From Trogon surrucura (taxonomy: Eukaryota; Chordata; Aves; Trogoniformes; Trogonidae): a stretch of 64,000 nucleotides of DNA. Positions 1-10,973 of this stretch are shown here, piece by piece. The translations under genes were made by a program, and so were the position numbers. Where the stretch lies: positions 2,615,135 to 2,679,134 of the forward strand of contig JAJGST010000022.1 in NCBI GenBank assembly GCA_020746105.1. The letters are read 5' to 3'. Within the stretch, counting starts at the first letter, position 1, and each line of letters begins with the position of its first letter. The notes under the pieces are model-generated. The model ran no database searches. It had not been told where the DNA came from and saw only the letters and a program-made list of their open reading frames with translations.

Positions 1-942
1 TCATTGAAACCTAACCCTAACCAGGACCCAGCACCTCATGGTTCAGCCTAATATCTCTATGGCCATGGGTGTCCCAAAATCAGAAAGGTGTGGGTGGAGC
101 ACTGTTGGTGCACTGATGTGCTCCCTTTGGAATGCCTTGTCTTGCCCATGTGTTTCTGCAGCTCCAGGCTCTATGGATCTCTGAACCCTAAACCTAACCA
201 GAACCTTGAATCTCAGGGTTGATCCTGATGTCATAATGAGCGTGTGTGTCCCAAAATCAGAAATGTGTGGGTGGAGCACTGCTTTTGCAGTGCCCTGCTC
301 TCCTTGGAATTCCTTGTCCAGCCCAAGTGTCTCTGTGAGTCCAGGCTCTATGGATCTCCGAACACTAACCCTAACTAGGAACTCGCATCTCAGTGTTCAG
401 CCTGACATCATAATGGCCATGGCTTCCCCAAAATTAGAAAGGTGTGGGTGGAGTATTGTCAGTGCAGCGCTGTACTCCCCTTGGTCCAACCCAAGTGTCT
501 CTGCAATTCCAGGCTTCATGGATCTCTGAATCCTCACTGTAACAATGACCCTGCACCTCAGGGTTCAGCTTGAAATCATAATGGCTGTGGTTGTCCCAAA
601 ATTAGAAAGGTCTGGATGGAGTATTGTAGTTGCAGTGCTGTGCTCCCCTTGGAGCACCTTGTCCAGCGCAAGTGTCTCTGCATCTGCAGGGTTTATGCAT
701 CTCTGAACAGTAACCCTAATGAGAACCCTGCACCTAAGGGTTCATCCTGATATCATAATGGCTATGGCTGTCCCAAAATCAGAGAGGTGTGGGTGAAGCA
801 CTGGTCATGAAGTGCCGTGCTCCCCTTGCAATGCCTTGTACAGTCCAAGTGTCTCTGCAGCTCCAGGCTGCACGGATCTCTGAACCCTAACGCGAATAAG
901 AACCCTGCACATCAGGGTTCCATCTGATGTCATAATGGGTAT
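1..942 (+). repeat. Telomere-like 176-bp satellite, block S1
   Basis: About 5.4 imperfect tandem units. The landmark CTATGGATCTCTGAACCCTA recurs near 170, 346, 515, 690 and 868, giving a period of about 169-178 bp. Each unit has, in order, a GGTGTGGGTGGAGCACTG box, GCTCCCCTTGGAATGCC, CCAAGTGTCTCTGCAGCTCC, GGATCTCTGAACC followed by one to three CCCTAA-like hexamers, CTGCACCTCAGGGTTCAGCC and TGTCCCAAAATCAGAAAGG. Units differ by many substitutions and short indels, so the array is old. Open frames here repeat with the unit and are not genes. It may be subtelomeric, pericentromeric or sex-chromosome heterochromatin; the sequence does not decide which. Confidence 0.93.
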
Positions 943-1290
943 TGATGGAAGGATTATAGAAAAAATTAGTTGATGATTGTATTCAAACAGAGGTAGAGAT
1001 ACTGATTAATTATATGGATTGTAAGCTCTTCTTTGATAGTGATTGAGCATTGTAGAAAGCCATTGGAGCAGTTCAGTACCAGTTGATACCAGCTCCGCGG
1101 TTTGGATGGAAGCCGGAAGATGACTGAGTCAGCGCAAGGAACTAAAGGTGAAAAGTGCATAGCGAGGAAGACTACGAGTCTTCCTCTAGAAGATCCCCAA
1201 CGACCACCACCAGGAGGCACTATGCAGGCGCAGACAGGAGGAGATTATGGAAATGACTCATTTTAATATGAAGCGGGACACGTTACGCAT
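943..1290 (+). repeat. ERV-A 5' LTR, truncated
   Basis: It aligns with the start of the 3' LTR at 5482 through matching blocks such as GTAGAGATACTGATTAATTA and ACCACCACCAGGAGGCACTATG. It begins TGATGG and stops at GCATAT, about 350 bp in, where a minus-strand CR1 tail begins. The part carrying the polyadenylation signal and the LTR end is absent. Confidence 0.88.
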
Positions 1291-1511
1291 ATCACAGAAT
1301 CACAGAATGTTAGGGATTGGAAGGGACCTCGAGAGATCATCAAGTCCAATCCCTCTGCCAGAGCAGAAACGCCTAGATAATGCTACATAGGAACGTGTCC
1401 AGGCGGGTCTTGAATGGTTCCAGAGAAGGAGACTCCACAACCTCCATGGGCAGCCTATCCCAGTGCTCCATCACCCTCACTGTGAAGAAGTTTCTTCTCA
1501 AGTTTAAGGGA
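1291..1511 (-). mobile_element. CR1 LINE 3' end, 5'-truncated, inside ERV-A
   Basis: Read on the minus strand this is the last part of CR1 ORF2 plus the short 3' UTR, ending in the repeated ATTCTGTG-type tail. It closely matches the end of the full CR1 at 24300-24528. Its truncated 5' end abuts protease codons of ERV-A, while its 3' end abuts the middle of the 5' LTR. The ERV sequence between those two points, probably 2-3 kb, is missing. The insertion was therefore accompanied by a deletion, or landed on an existing one. Confidence 0.9.
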
Positions 1512-3677
1512 AAGCAATGGGGCATACACAAATTCTTGTATATGCCCAACTCACCAAAGGCCCTTTTGGGAAGGGATTTATTGGAACAGGTGGGTGTGAA
1601 AATTACATTTAAAAGTGGGGAAATTACTCTGGAGGTAAAGGACCAACCGTATATCCAGATACTGAGTCTATTTTTAACTACTTTTCCCACAAAAGGAAGG
1701 ATTGCTGAGGAAATTCTGGACCAAGTATATCCTGGGGTTTGGGCTACTGATGTACCTGGAAAAGCGAAAAATGCTCCACCTGTTGAAGTTAGACTTAAGG
1801 AGGGTAGAAAGCCAGAAAGAATTAAACAATATCCCTTGAAGAAGGAAGACAGGGAAGGAATTCGGCCAGTCATAGAGAAGTTTTTACAGTTAGGATTAGT
1901 AAAGGAATGTGAGTCTAACTTTAACACCCCTATATTGCCCGTTCGTAAACCTGATGGGTCATATCGGGTAGTTCAGGACTTGAGAGCAATAAACAAAATA
2001 ACTGAGGACCTCCATCCAGTGGTAGCGAATCCGTACACTTTGCTAATCGTATTAACAACCGAATTAACTTGGTTTACTGTTTTAGATCTAAAGGACGCCT
2101 TCTTTTGCCTCCTCCTCCACGAAGCCAACCAGAAATTGTTCGCATTTGAATGGGAAAATCCCAAAAGCGGATGCAAAACTCAGCTCACTTGGACTGTGTT
2201 ACCACAAGGGTTTAAAAACAGCCCTACCATTTTCGGCAACCAACTGGCAAAGGACTTAGAATCCTGGGAACCCCCGTCTGAGGAAGGAGGAATACTGCAG
2301 TATGTGGACGACATTTTAATTGCCACTAAGGCAGAAGATGATTGCAAGACTTGGACAGTGAGTCTATTAAATTTTCTTGGGCTCCAGGGGTATTGAGTAT
2401 CCAAGAAAAAAGCCCACGTGGTCTACTTGGGCTATGAGATCGGTGCTGGACAAAGAACTCTGGGACAGGCCCGTAAGGAGGTAATCTGCCAGACCCAGAC
2501 ACCCCAGACAGTAAAAGAATTGAGGACCTTTTTGGGAATGACTGGGTGGTGTCAATTATGGATTTACAATTATGGACTGCTTGTTAAACCTCTATATGCA
2601 TTGACAACCACTGAACAGAAACACCTTGAATGGAACAGAGAGGCTATACAAGCCTTTGAACAACTGAAGAAAGCTCTAATGTCTGCTCCTGCCCTGGGAC
2701 TTCCAGATGTAAGTAAGCCATTTTTTCTATTCTCTCACGGGAAACAAAGGATTGCCTTGGGAATACTAGCACAAGACCTGGGCCTATATCGACAAGAAAT
2801 CCCTTACTTTTCTAAACAGCTAGATGCAACTGCAAAAGGCTGGCCTGGATGTCTGCGAGCAGTCGCAGCTGTGATACTGAACATACGAGGAGCTCGAAAA
2901 TTTACCCTGGGGCAGAAGATGACTGTTTTGGTGTCCCACCCGGTATCAGCAGTGCTAGAGGCAAAGGGTGGGCATTGGCTTTCTCCACAACGATTTCTCA
3001 AGTATCAGGCTATACTAGTAAAGCAAGAAGATGTAGAGATCACAGTCACTAATATTGTCAACCCAACCTCTTTCCTCAGTGGGAACACTGGAGAGCCAAT
3101 ACACCACGACTGTCTGGAAACAATTGAAGCACCGTATGCAAGTAATTCGTATTTAAAAGACAGCCCAGTGGAAGATGGGGCCAACTGGTTTACAGATGGG
3201 AGCAGCTACGTTCTGAGCAGTAAAAGATACGCGGGATATGCCATAACCACTAGTTCAGAAATAATAGAATCAGGACCATTGCCTATGAACACTTCTGCAC
3301 AGAAGGCAGAAATAATTGCCCTGACCCACGCTTTGGAATTAACCGGAGACAAAGTTGTGAATATTTATACGGAGTCAAAATATGCCTTCGGGGTTGTACA
3401 TGCACATGGAGTAATATGGAAAGAGAGAGGACTATTGAACTCTCAAGGAAAGAACATTAAGCATGCAGAAGAAATCCTACAGCTGTTGGAGGCAGTACAA
3501 CTCCCCAAGAAGGTGGCAATTATGCACATTAAGGCACACCAAAAAGTGAGCTCAGAATTAGAAAAAGGAAATGAGCTGGCGGATAGAGAGGTAAAACAGG
3601 CAGCTAAAATAGAAATAAAAGTGGGGGGAGCCTTGATCCCAGATGGACAAATCTCTTTAGAAGAGAAGGCCAGGTAG
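1512..3677 (+). pseudogene. pol: ERV-A pol: protease end, RT and RNase H
   Basis: One reading frame runs through this stretch with an in-frame TGA at 2394-2396 and a TAG at 3675-3677. The end of a retroviral aspartic protease is visible (LLGRDLLEQ near 1566). RT follows, with the LPQGFKNSP motif near 2200 and the YVDD active site at 2301-2312. A thumb/connection region leads to RNase H beginning near 3187 (WFTDGSS, then the conserved acidic and IKAH motifs). The protein would copy viral RNA into DNA and degrade the RNA strand. The apparent start at 1380 is an artefact, because those codons are antisense CR1. The closest relative visible here is ERV-C. No activity is possible as it stands. Confidence 0.88.
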
Positions 3678-4500
3678 TCTAAGGAGGATCAAAAACTTAT
3701 TGCAGATTTGGAGGGATCTTATAATAAAGAGGAGTGGGCTCGCACCCCCCAAAGGAAGTTAATCATTCCCTCTTGTTTAACTTGGCATTGGATAAGGGAA
3801 GAGCATAAGAAAAGACACTGGGGAGCAGAAGCCTTATATAAACATTTAAATAAGGAAATCATTGCTAGGAATCTATACACAACTGTAAGGCAAGTGACTC
3901 AGCAATGTGATCTATGCCTCCAGACTAATCCCAAGAGTATCCCCAAAACAGAGGTCGGCCGAATTGGGAGAGGTAATGGGCCTGGGGAACAATGGCAGAT
4001 TGATTTTATGGAACTCCCAAGAAAAAGGGGGTATCGATACTTAATGGTGTTAACGAATACCTTTTCAGGTTGGCCAGAAGCATTTCCTACCAGGACAGCC
4101 AAGGCACAGGAAGTAACTAAGGCATTAACACGAGAAATAACACCGTGTTTTGAGGTCCCGACAAATATATCTTCAGACAGAGGGCCTCATTTTACCTCAC
4201 AGGTGGTACAACAATTTAGCCAATATTTGGGTATAGACTGGCAACTTCCCTTACCACTCCGAGTCAAGTGGTCAAGTAGAAAAGATGAATCACTTAATTA
4301 AACAGCAAATTGTGAAGCTGGGGCAAGAGGCTAATTTAGCATGGCCCCAGTCTCTACCCCTGGCTCTCTTGCGAATAAGGACTAAGCCGAGAGCAAAGGA
4401 AGGGTTAAGCCCTTTCGAGATCTTGTATGGACGACCCTATGGGGTACAGAAAGAGATGTCCACGCAGGTTGGGGAAGAAATAATGACTTCTTATATGGTG
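3678..4500 (+). pseudogene. pol: ERV-A integrase, frameshifted
   Basis: This continues the RT frame after the TAG at 3675. The N-terminal zinc-binding pattern is visible (two His in EEHKKRHWG, then CDLC), followed by the first catalytic Asp in WQIDFME and the second in SSDRGPHF. A frameshift near 4245 disrupts the DX35E stretch, and the frame then resumes in another phase at about 4285. The C-terminal DNA-binding domain seen in ERV-C is cut at about 4500, where sequence jumps directly into env. The integrase is dead. Confidence 0.85.
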
Positions 4501-5431
4501 ACCTATCCAGCAAAAGAACCTAATTGTATCGGGGCAGAATTTGTAGGTATTTTTAACTTTACTACTTTAGGTGGGAATTTCACATTATGTGCAGACAAAC
4601 AGGGCGAATTTGGTCTAACCCCCCCTTATAATGGAATGTCAACTATGGCAGGGAAGCTATTGGCTATGTGGAGACAGTTATGCCAGAAAATGTTTGCCTC
4701 TAAATTGGAAAGGTCATTGTATAGGGGGCTACCTTCATCCTAGAAGTAGTGTATTTACCAATCCGCCCCCAGGGATAGTTCGAACACTGTGGAGGCGGAC
4801 ACGCGCACTTCCGGATAACCCCCTTGAAAGGAGGCCATCTGCTTTTCATAGTTTTGCCCGATGATGGTTTCTTCCTTGGCTAGGAGTAAGTGAATTAGAA
4901 AAAGCCATAGTGAACATTTCGGCTGTGATAGAAAATATTGAAAATAAGACCATAGATGCCATTCAGGCGGTTCAGACTGAAGTATCTAGCCTATCAAAGG
5001 TTGTGTTGCAAAATGGGCAAACGCTGGATCTTTTATTGGCCTCCCAGGGAGGGGTATGAACAATAATAATCATGAGCTGTTGCATGTATGTAGATCAAAG
5101 TGGGAGAGTTGCCACGGATTTGCAGAGAATTTGGGAAAAGGCTCAAATATTGCATGCAATTACCAGGGACGATATCTCGTGGGGATTCCAAGAAATGTGG
5201 GAGAAACTTACCTCTCGGCTCCCTAGCTTAGCTTGGTTAAAGATGCTAATCATGACAGTGTTAGGGGTACCGATATTGGGGATATTGATTTTTATAATCA
5301 TTAGGTGTTTTCTTTGTTATTGTCAGAATACGAGAGACGCTTATAGTACCTGGAAGAAGCACCAGTTGAGGCAAAGACTCGAATCAAATAGGTATTTTGA
5401 GAGAAAGTTAGAGAGGGAAACATTGTATTAG
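4501..5431 (+). pseudogene. env: ERV-A env remnant: SU fragment and TM
   Basis: A short SU remnant begins near 4510, directly after a deletion that removed most of SU. From about 4865 the sequence encodes the TM ectodomain in pieces, including the region equivalent to the conserved gamma-type disulfide and coiled-coil segment near 4990-5090. A membrane span lies at about 5240-5320, followed by a Lys/Arg-rich tail ending at 5431. At least two frameshifts and a TAG at 4741-4743 break it. The SU/TM cleavage site is altered relative to ERV-C. This is a fossil of a viral entry glycoprotein with no coding potential. Confidence 0.8.
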
Positions 5432-5467
5432 AGATATGACTATAGTAAAAGAATTTATTAACTTTTT

Positions 5468-5481
5468 AGAAAAGGGGGGAC
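5468..5481 (+). other. ERV-A polypurine tract
   Basis: The purine run AGAAAAGGGGGGA sits immediately before the 3' LTR, where plus-strand DNA synthesis would be primed. Confidence 0.75.
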
Positions 5482-5995
5482 CGATGGGAGGATTGTAGAA
5501 AAATTAGCAGATGATTGTATTCCAACAGAGGTAGAGATACTGATTAATTACATGGATTGTTAAGCTATTCTTTGATAGTAGTTGAGCATTGTAGAAACCC
5601 ATTGGAGCAGTTCAAGAGCAGTTGATACCAGCTCCGCAGTTTGCATGGAAGTCGAACGATGACTGAGTCTGCGCAAGGAGCTAAAGGTGAAAAGTGCATA
5701 GCGAGGAAGAGGACGAGCCTTGCTCTAGAAGACCCCCAATGACCACCACCAGGAGGCACTATGCAGGCACAGAGAGAAGGAGGTTATGGAAATGACTCAT
5801 TTTAATACGAAGCGGGACAGGTTATGCATATGTATAGGCGTATTGAGAAACTCTATGAATATGTAACACAGTCAAGGCAGGTGCCGCATTGAGATACGCA
5901 CGGCTTTGACAGATGGTCGTACATGCGTCCAGCGCTGAAATAAACATACCTACTTTACAATCTCATTGACTGTGGAGTCTGCATTCCACAAGTCA
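5482..5995 (+). repeat. ERV-A 3' LTR (514 bp)
   Basis: This is the complete LTR. The first base is C rather than T (CGATGG against TGATGG in the 5' copy), probably a point mutation. It ends AAGTCA followed by the GGTAT duplication. An AATAAA polyadenylation signal lies near 5939. It has only local similarity to the longer 812-bp LTR of ERV-C. Confidence 0.87.
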
Positions 5996-6752
5996 GGTAT
6001 GGCTCTCAGAAAATCAGAACGGTGTGGGTGGAGCACTGTTCGTGCAGTGTTGAGCTCCCCTTGAAATGCCTTGTCCAGCCCAAGTGTCTCTGCATCTCCA
6101 GGCTCTATGGATCTCTGAACACTAATCCTAACCTGGACCATGCACCGCAGGATTCACCCTGATGTCTCTGTGGTTATAGCTGTCCCAAAATCAGAGAGGT
6201 GTGGGTGGAGCACTGTTGGTGCAGTGCTGTGCTCCCCTTGGAATCCCTTGTCCAGCTCAAGTATCTCCGCATCTCAAGGCTTTATACATATCTGAACAAT
6301 TACCCTAATCAGAACCCCGCACCTCAGGGTTCAGCCTGATATCTCTATGGACATGGTTGTCCCAAAATGAGAAATGTGTGGGTGGAAGACTGTTGGTGCA
6401 GTGCCGTACTCCCCTTGGAATGCCTTGTCCAACCCAAGTGTCTCTTCACCTACAGGCTCTGTGGAACTCTGAACTTTAACCCTAACTAGGACCCTGCAAC
6501 ACAGGGTTCAGCCTGATGTCATAATTGTTGTGGCTGTCCCAGAATCAGAAAGGTGTGTATGGATCACTGTTGGTTTAGTGCCATGCTCCCCTTGGAATGC
6601 CTTGTCCAGCCCAAGCGTCTCAGCAGCTCCAGGCATTATAGATCTGCGAACCCTAACCCTAGCCTGGACCCTGCACCTCAGGGTTCAGCCTGACGTCATA
6701 ATGGCTACGGCTCTCCCAAATTTGGAAAGGTTTCTGTGGACCACAGTTGGTG
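5996..6752 (+). repeat. Telomere-like satellite, block S2
   Basis: About 4.3 units of the same repeat and orientation as 1-942. It resumes at the satellite position where block S1 was interrupted by ERV-A. Confidence 0.92.
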
Positions 6753-7130
6753 TGTGGGGATCCATGCGAGGACCAACGACACGACACCGGTATGATATTT
6801 CAAAGATGACCGCTTTATTGTAAAAGTAGCACACATTTATACTGTTCTTGCTTTCCTTATCACGCATCACGCATATTGTGATTCGTTACAGGTAGCCCAG
6901 CATGAGCTGTTCACGCGCCACTGTGACTCCGTTGATTGGTAACTGCCTAACAAGCATGCATATCCTGTCTTACTAGTCAAGTTCTGTGCTTCGTATACCT
7001 GCTCCCTAAAGCTGATAATTTTGCAGTTTGAAGGTCTTGCCATATCAACACTGTGTCCTTTGCATGACTCCTGTCCCCCGTCCCACTCACTGAGTTCTTT
7101 ACTAGGGTATCAAAATAGTAGGACCCAACA
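6753..7130 (-). repeat. Solo LTR (378 bp), unassigned retrovirus family
   Basis: The segment is bounded by TG...CA and by near-identical hexamers (TTGGTG 6747-6752, CTGGTG 7131-7136). It carries minus-strand LTR signals, TATAAA at about 6834-6840 and AATAAA at 6814-6819. A 6-bp duplication fits alpha/beta-type integrases. No internal sequence is present, as expected from LTR-LTR recombination. No other copy of this family was seen in the window. Confidence 0.8.
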
Positions 7131-7356
7131 CTGGTGCAGTGCCGTGCTCCCCCTGGAATGCCGTGTCCAGCCCAAGTGTCTCTGCAGCTCCAGGGTCTAT
7201 GGATCTCTCAAACCTAAACCTAATCTGTACCTTGATCTACAAGGTTCAGTCTGATGTCTCTCTGGTCAAGGGTGTCCCAAAATCAGAAAGGTGTGCATGG
7301 AGCACTGTTAGTGCAGTGCCATGCTCCCCTTGTAATGCTTTGTCCAGCCTACATGT
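7131..7356 (+). repeat. Telomere-like satellite, block S3
   Basis: A little over one unit, lying between two solo LTRs. Confidence 0.9.
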
Positions 7357-7732
7357 TAAAGAAGGGTCCCTTCGGAGAGCCGGTCAAGACAACAGCAAAC
7401 CCCACCAATATGGCTACAAGTCGTTCTCTCTTTATTGCTCCGGAAAGCTCAATATATACAGTTAAGCAGTGTCCACGCACCTGCCCCTTAACAGAGTTGG
7501 TCAGTTACAGGTTTACACGCACCAGCGTTTTATTGGATAGTGCCATTCAACTCTGCAGGCGGCTCTCACCCCCCCTTCTCCCCCCGGCAAGCCTCTTCAC
7601 GAAACAGCTGCACCTCCTCCTCTCTGTGCCCCCAGGCATCTTCAAGGACAGAGCCTTTGTTTAGGCCTATGCTGGGTTGTCCAAACACTTAAAGGGATAC
7701 TGCGCCTCTGCTCCACAAGAAATTCCTCTATA
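7357..7732 (-). repeat. Solo LTR of the betaretrovirus-like family
   Basis: It is homologous to the Beta-1 and Beta-2 LTRs along its whole length. An exact 6-bp duplication ACATGT flanks it (7351-7356 and 7733-7738), in a satellite stretch where nearby units also read CCTACATGTCTCTGCAG. Both ends are slightly mutated (TAAAG and CTATA instead of TGAAG and CTACA), so it is one of the older copies here. Confidence 0.92.
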
Positions 7733-8369
7733 ACATGTCTCTGCAGCTCCAGGCTCTATGGATCTCTGAATTCTAACCCTAAACAGGATCCTGCAGCTCA
7801 GGGTTCATCCTGATGTCTCTATGGCCATGACTGTTCCAAAATCACAAATGTGTGGGTGGACCATTGTTGGTGCAGTGCCAGGCTCCCCTTGGAATGCCTT
7901 GTCCAACCCAAGTGTCTCTGCTGCTGCAGACTTTATGGAACTGTAAACCCTAATCCTAACCAGGATCCTGAATCTCAGGGTTCAGCCTGAACACATAATG
8001 GCTATGGCTGTTCCTAAATCATAAATGTGTGAGTGGAGCGCTGTTGGTGCAGTGCTGGGCTCCCCTTGGAATGCCTTGTCCATCCTACATGTCTCTGCAG
8101 TTCCAGGCTCTATCAATCGCTGAACCCTAACCCTAACCAGGACCTTGCACCTCTGGATTCACCCTCACCTCATAATGCCTATGTCTGTCCCAAATCAGAA
8201 AGGTGTGCTGGAGCGCTGTTGGTGCAGTGCCGGGCTCCACTTGGAATGCCTTGTACAGTCCAAGAGTCTCTGCAGCTACAGGGTCTACAGATATGTGAAT
8301 CCTAACCCTAATCAAGACACTGGAACTCAGAATTCAGCCTAATGTCTCTACGGCCTTGGCTGTACCAAG
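7733..8369 (+). repeat. Telomere-like satellite, block S4
   Basis: About 3.6 units in the same orientation as S1. It ends at the 5' truncation point of a CR1 copy. Confidence 0.9.
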
Positions 8370-10034
8370 ATCTACAGGGCACCTGGTCTACTGAAACCAG
8401 ATGGGGTTCAGATGACACAAAGGGGAAAAAGGATCCTTGGTCATGAGCTGGCGGGACTCATAGAGCGTTCTTTAGATATGAAGGGGTTGGTAGCTGGATC
8501 TACTGAAAGAAGGCAGAGCTTTAAACTAGGTATGGAAGGGGGTGGGGGTAAAAGCGAAATCACTGAAAAGGAGCCAGTATGCAATATGTCAGTGCTTGTG
8601 GGGGAGGAAAGTAGTAGTAAGATCAAACAATCTTGTGAATTAGCTAACGATCAAAATGTCACATCAAGTTGCAGACAGAAAACAAGGGTTGTTGAGAGGT
8701 CAGTTACTGTGGAAACATCTGAGTATCACCAGGAGATTATTAGGGCTTCTCCCTTACAAAAGGTGACCTGGCTGAGGTGCATCTACACTAATGCACGCAG
8801 CATGGGTGACAAACAGGAGGAACTGGAGGTCATTCTGCAGATGGAGAACTATGATGTAGTTGCCATAACAGAAACGTGGTGGGATGACTCACACAATTGG
8901 AGTACTGCAGTTGATGGATATCAGCTTTTCAGAAGAGATAGACGAGGTAGGAGAGGTGGTGGGGTGGCCCTTTATATTAGGGACAGATATGAATGCTTAG
9001 AAATTAATCAATGTGATGACAGGGTTGAGAGCTTATGGGTTAGAATCAAAGGAAAAGCCAATAAGACTGACATCATCGTGGGAGTCTGCTACAGACCTCC
9101 CAACCAGGATGAAGAAATAGATAAGGTACTTTATAGGCAATTGGGCGAAGTTGCACGGACTCTACCTCTTGTTCTCATAGGGGATTTTTAACTTCCCAGA
9201 CATCTGCTGGAAATATAATACAGCAGAGAGGGAACAGTCCCGGAGCTTTCTGAAGTGTGTGGGAGATAACTTCCTGACACAGATGGTGATGGAGCCGACG
9301 AGGGGAAGTGCCTCTCCTGGACTTGCTGCTTGTTAATAGAGAAGGTCTTGTGGGGGAGGTGACTGTTAGAGTTTGTCTTGGACAAAGTGATCATGTAATG
9401 TTAGAATTCTCCATTTTGGCGAGGTAAGGAGAGGGGTCAGCAGAATTGCCACCTTGGACTTCTGGAGGGCTGACTTGGGTGTCTTCAGGTCCATGGTTAA
9501 GGGAGTTCCTTGGGAGGCTGTTCTGGAGGGCATGGGAGCCCAGGAAGGCTGGACATACTTTAAGGAATTAATTTTAAAGGTGCAGGAACTAACTATACCC
9601 AAGTCAAGAAAGATGAGCCGACAGGGAAGGAGACCAGTCTGGCTGAACAGAGTTTTGGCTGAAACATAGGAAGAAAAGGAGAGTTTATGGCCTATGGAAG
9701 AGGGGGTAGGCAAGCTATGAGGATTATAAACAAGAAGTGAAGCTGTGCAGGGAGAAAATTAGAAAGGCCAAAGCCCACCTAGAGCTAAACATGGCCACTG
9801 TGGTGAAGAATAACAAGAAAAGTTTTTATAAATACATTAACAGTAAGAGGAGGTCTAGAGAGAATCTCCATCCCTTGTTGGATGCAGAGAGAAACACAGT
9901 GACCACAGATATGGAAAAAGCTGAGGTGCTTAATGCCTTCTTTGCCTCAGTCTTCAACAGTAAGATCAGCTGTTCTCTAGGCACACTGGGGCAGGTGCAT
10001 CCTTCCCCCATTGGTCGGGAGTGCTCCCCCCCTC
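8370..10034 (+). mobile_element. Old CR1 LINE fragment (ORF1 end, ORF2 EN and early RT)
   Basis: It starts at ATCTACAGGGCACCTGG, matching 21461 onward in the full-length CR1, and runs through the ORF1 end, the endonuclease domain (8750-9200) and the linker before RT. It is clearly more diverged than the 20140 copy and appears to be another subfamily, with a longer, different N-terminal ORF2 region. Frameshifts interrupt it. It is cut at 10034 by the ERV-B LTR, and no continuation was found beyond ERV-B. Confidence 0.85.
8412..9191 (+). pseudogene. CR1 ORF2 endonuclease domain, broken
   Basis: An open stretch of 259 codons encodes an APE-like endonuclease of a CR1 retrotransposon: TNARSM near 8788, the catalytic Glu in AITETWW near 8867, YRPP near 9092 and IGDF just before the end. 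A frameshift right after GDF terminates it where the conserved Asn should follow. The first roughly 20 codons are the ORF1 C-terminus, here fused in frame with ORF2. Homologous codons continue in other frames at about 9430-10010. The domain nicks target DNA to prime reverse transcription. This copy is inactive. Confidence 0.82.
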
Positions 10035-10929
10035 TGTGAGTCAGCAGTTGCTAGGCAGATTTCAGAGAATTTTCTGGAAACCTGGGCTGGCTCGGAAATG
10101 ACCCATCACCCTGAGGGGCACTCCCAGGAAGTTGGCTGGCAGCCAATAAGAGGTCAATATGGCTTGATTGACCACAGTCAACTCGACTGAGACTTTAAAA
10201 TGGGGTACCAGCATCCCTCTTGGAGGAGTTCCCTCATGGCAGCTGGCTCTGCAGGTAGGGGTACTCAGTCTCCCCCCTTAGGTGGGACGCCGCCTAAGGA
10301 CTTTTGCCCCTGGGGTTGAGACTCCTCATCTGTATAAGGTGAGCGTATTAGGATCCGGTTCATTATTCTTTGGTGAGTGTGGGTGTAGTATAGTTAACTC
10401 TTTTCCAATTGATACCCGAACCTTTAATTTTGGAGGCGCTTCCGTTTATTAATAAATCCAATTTAGGCACGTGTGTAGAGGAATTTCTTGTGGAGCAGAG
10501 GCACGGTATCAATTTAAAAGTGTGGACAACCCAGCTTAGGCCTAAACAAAGGCTCTGTCCTTGAAGCTGCCTTGGAACACGGGGAGGAGGAGGTTTTATC
10601 TGTTTTGTGAGAGCTTTGCGAGATGCTTGGCTGGAGGTGCTGGCCCCGGGGGGGGCGAGAGCCGCTTGCATAGTTGAATGGCACTACCCAATAAAACGCT
10701 GGCGCGTGTAAACCTGTAACTGACCAAATCTGTTAAGGGGCAGGTGAGTGGACACTGCTGAACTGTATATATTGAGCTGTCCGGAGCAATAAAGGGAGAA
10801 CTACTTGTAGCCATATTGGTGGGATTTGTCGTTGTCTTGACCGGCTCTCCGACAGGACCCTCTTCACATATGCGTGAATTTATCATCTTTAGAAACATAG
10901 GAGTGCTCTTCTCCACTGTCTCCACGACA
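10035..10929 (+). repeat. ERV-B 5' LTR, split by a beta LTR
   Basis: Outside the inserted LTR at 10474-10866, the two pieces form about 500 bp starting TGTGAGTCAG and ending CCACGACA. A TATAAG-like element lies near 10335 and AATAAA near 10451. Only this copy exists in the window, so the boundaries rest on the terminal dinucleotides and on the primer-site-like sequence six bases downstream. Confidence 0.6.
10474..10866 (+). repeat. Solo betaretrovirus-like LTR inside the ERV-B LTR
   Basis: A full-length member of the beta LTR family in plus orientation, starting TGTAGAGGAATTTC and ending CCCTCTTCA, with AATAAA near 10790. The flanking hexamers are CACGTG on the left and CATATG on the right. 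They differ only by two transitions at a CpG, so they may be a decayed 6-bp target duplication. Confidence 0.87.
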
Positions 10930-10934
10930 TTATT

Positions 10935-10952
10935 TGGCGCAGAGAGCAGGGT
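10935..10952 (+). other. Possible ERV-B primer binding site
   Basis: TGGCGCAGAGAGCAGGG begins with the TGG expected of a site complementary to a tRNA CCA end and lies six bases after the LTR end. It does not match the Lys-type sites found in the ERVL and Beta elements, and I could not assign a tRNA. Confidence 0.45.
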
Positions 10953-10973
10953 ATCAGACGAGAGAGGGCTGAC

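Larger units (their letters stand above)
943..5995 (+). mobile_element. ERV-A, gammaretrovirus-like provirus, degraded
   Basis: The provirus is inserted in the satellite with a 5-bp target duplication GGTAT (938-942 and 5996-6000). The duplicated bases fall at the matching place in the satellite unit. LTR termini are TGA...TCA. Order: truncated 5' LTR, CR1 insertion, end of protease, RT, RNase H, integrase, remnant env, polypurine tract, 3' LTR. The rest of the 5' LTR, the leader, all of gag and most of protease are missing at the CR1 junction. Most of the integrase C-terminus and SU is also deleted. Nonsense codons and frameshifts make it non-coding. The RT with YVDD, the gamma-type TM and the pol/env layout support a class I assignment. 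ERV-C at 29939-32662 is a relative. Confidence 0.9.

Noticed and set aside
43-529. Open frames on both strands in the satellite
   Set aside because: They repeat with each 176-bp unit and reflect its composition.
1-942. True telomere or chromosome end
   Set aside because: CCCTAA occurs only one to three times per unit within a longer repeat; there is no pure hexamer array.
1380-2396. A 338-codon frame starting MLHRNVSRR
   Set aside because: The first about 45 codons are antisense CR1. Only sequence after about 1511 is retroviral, so it is not a gene start.
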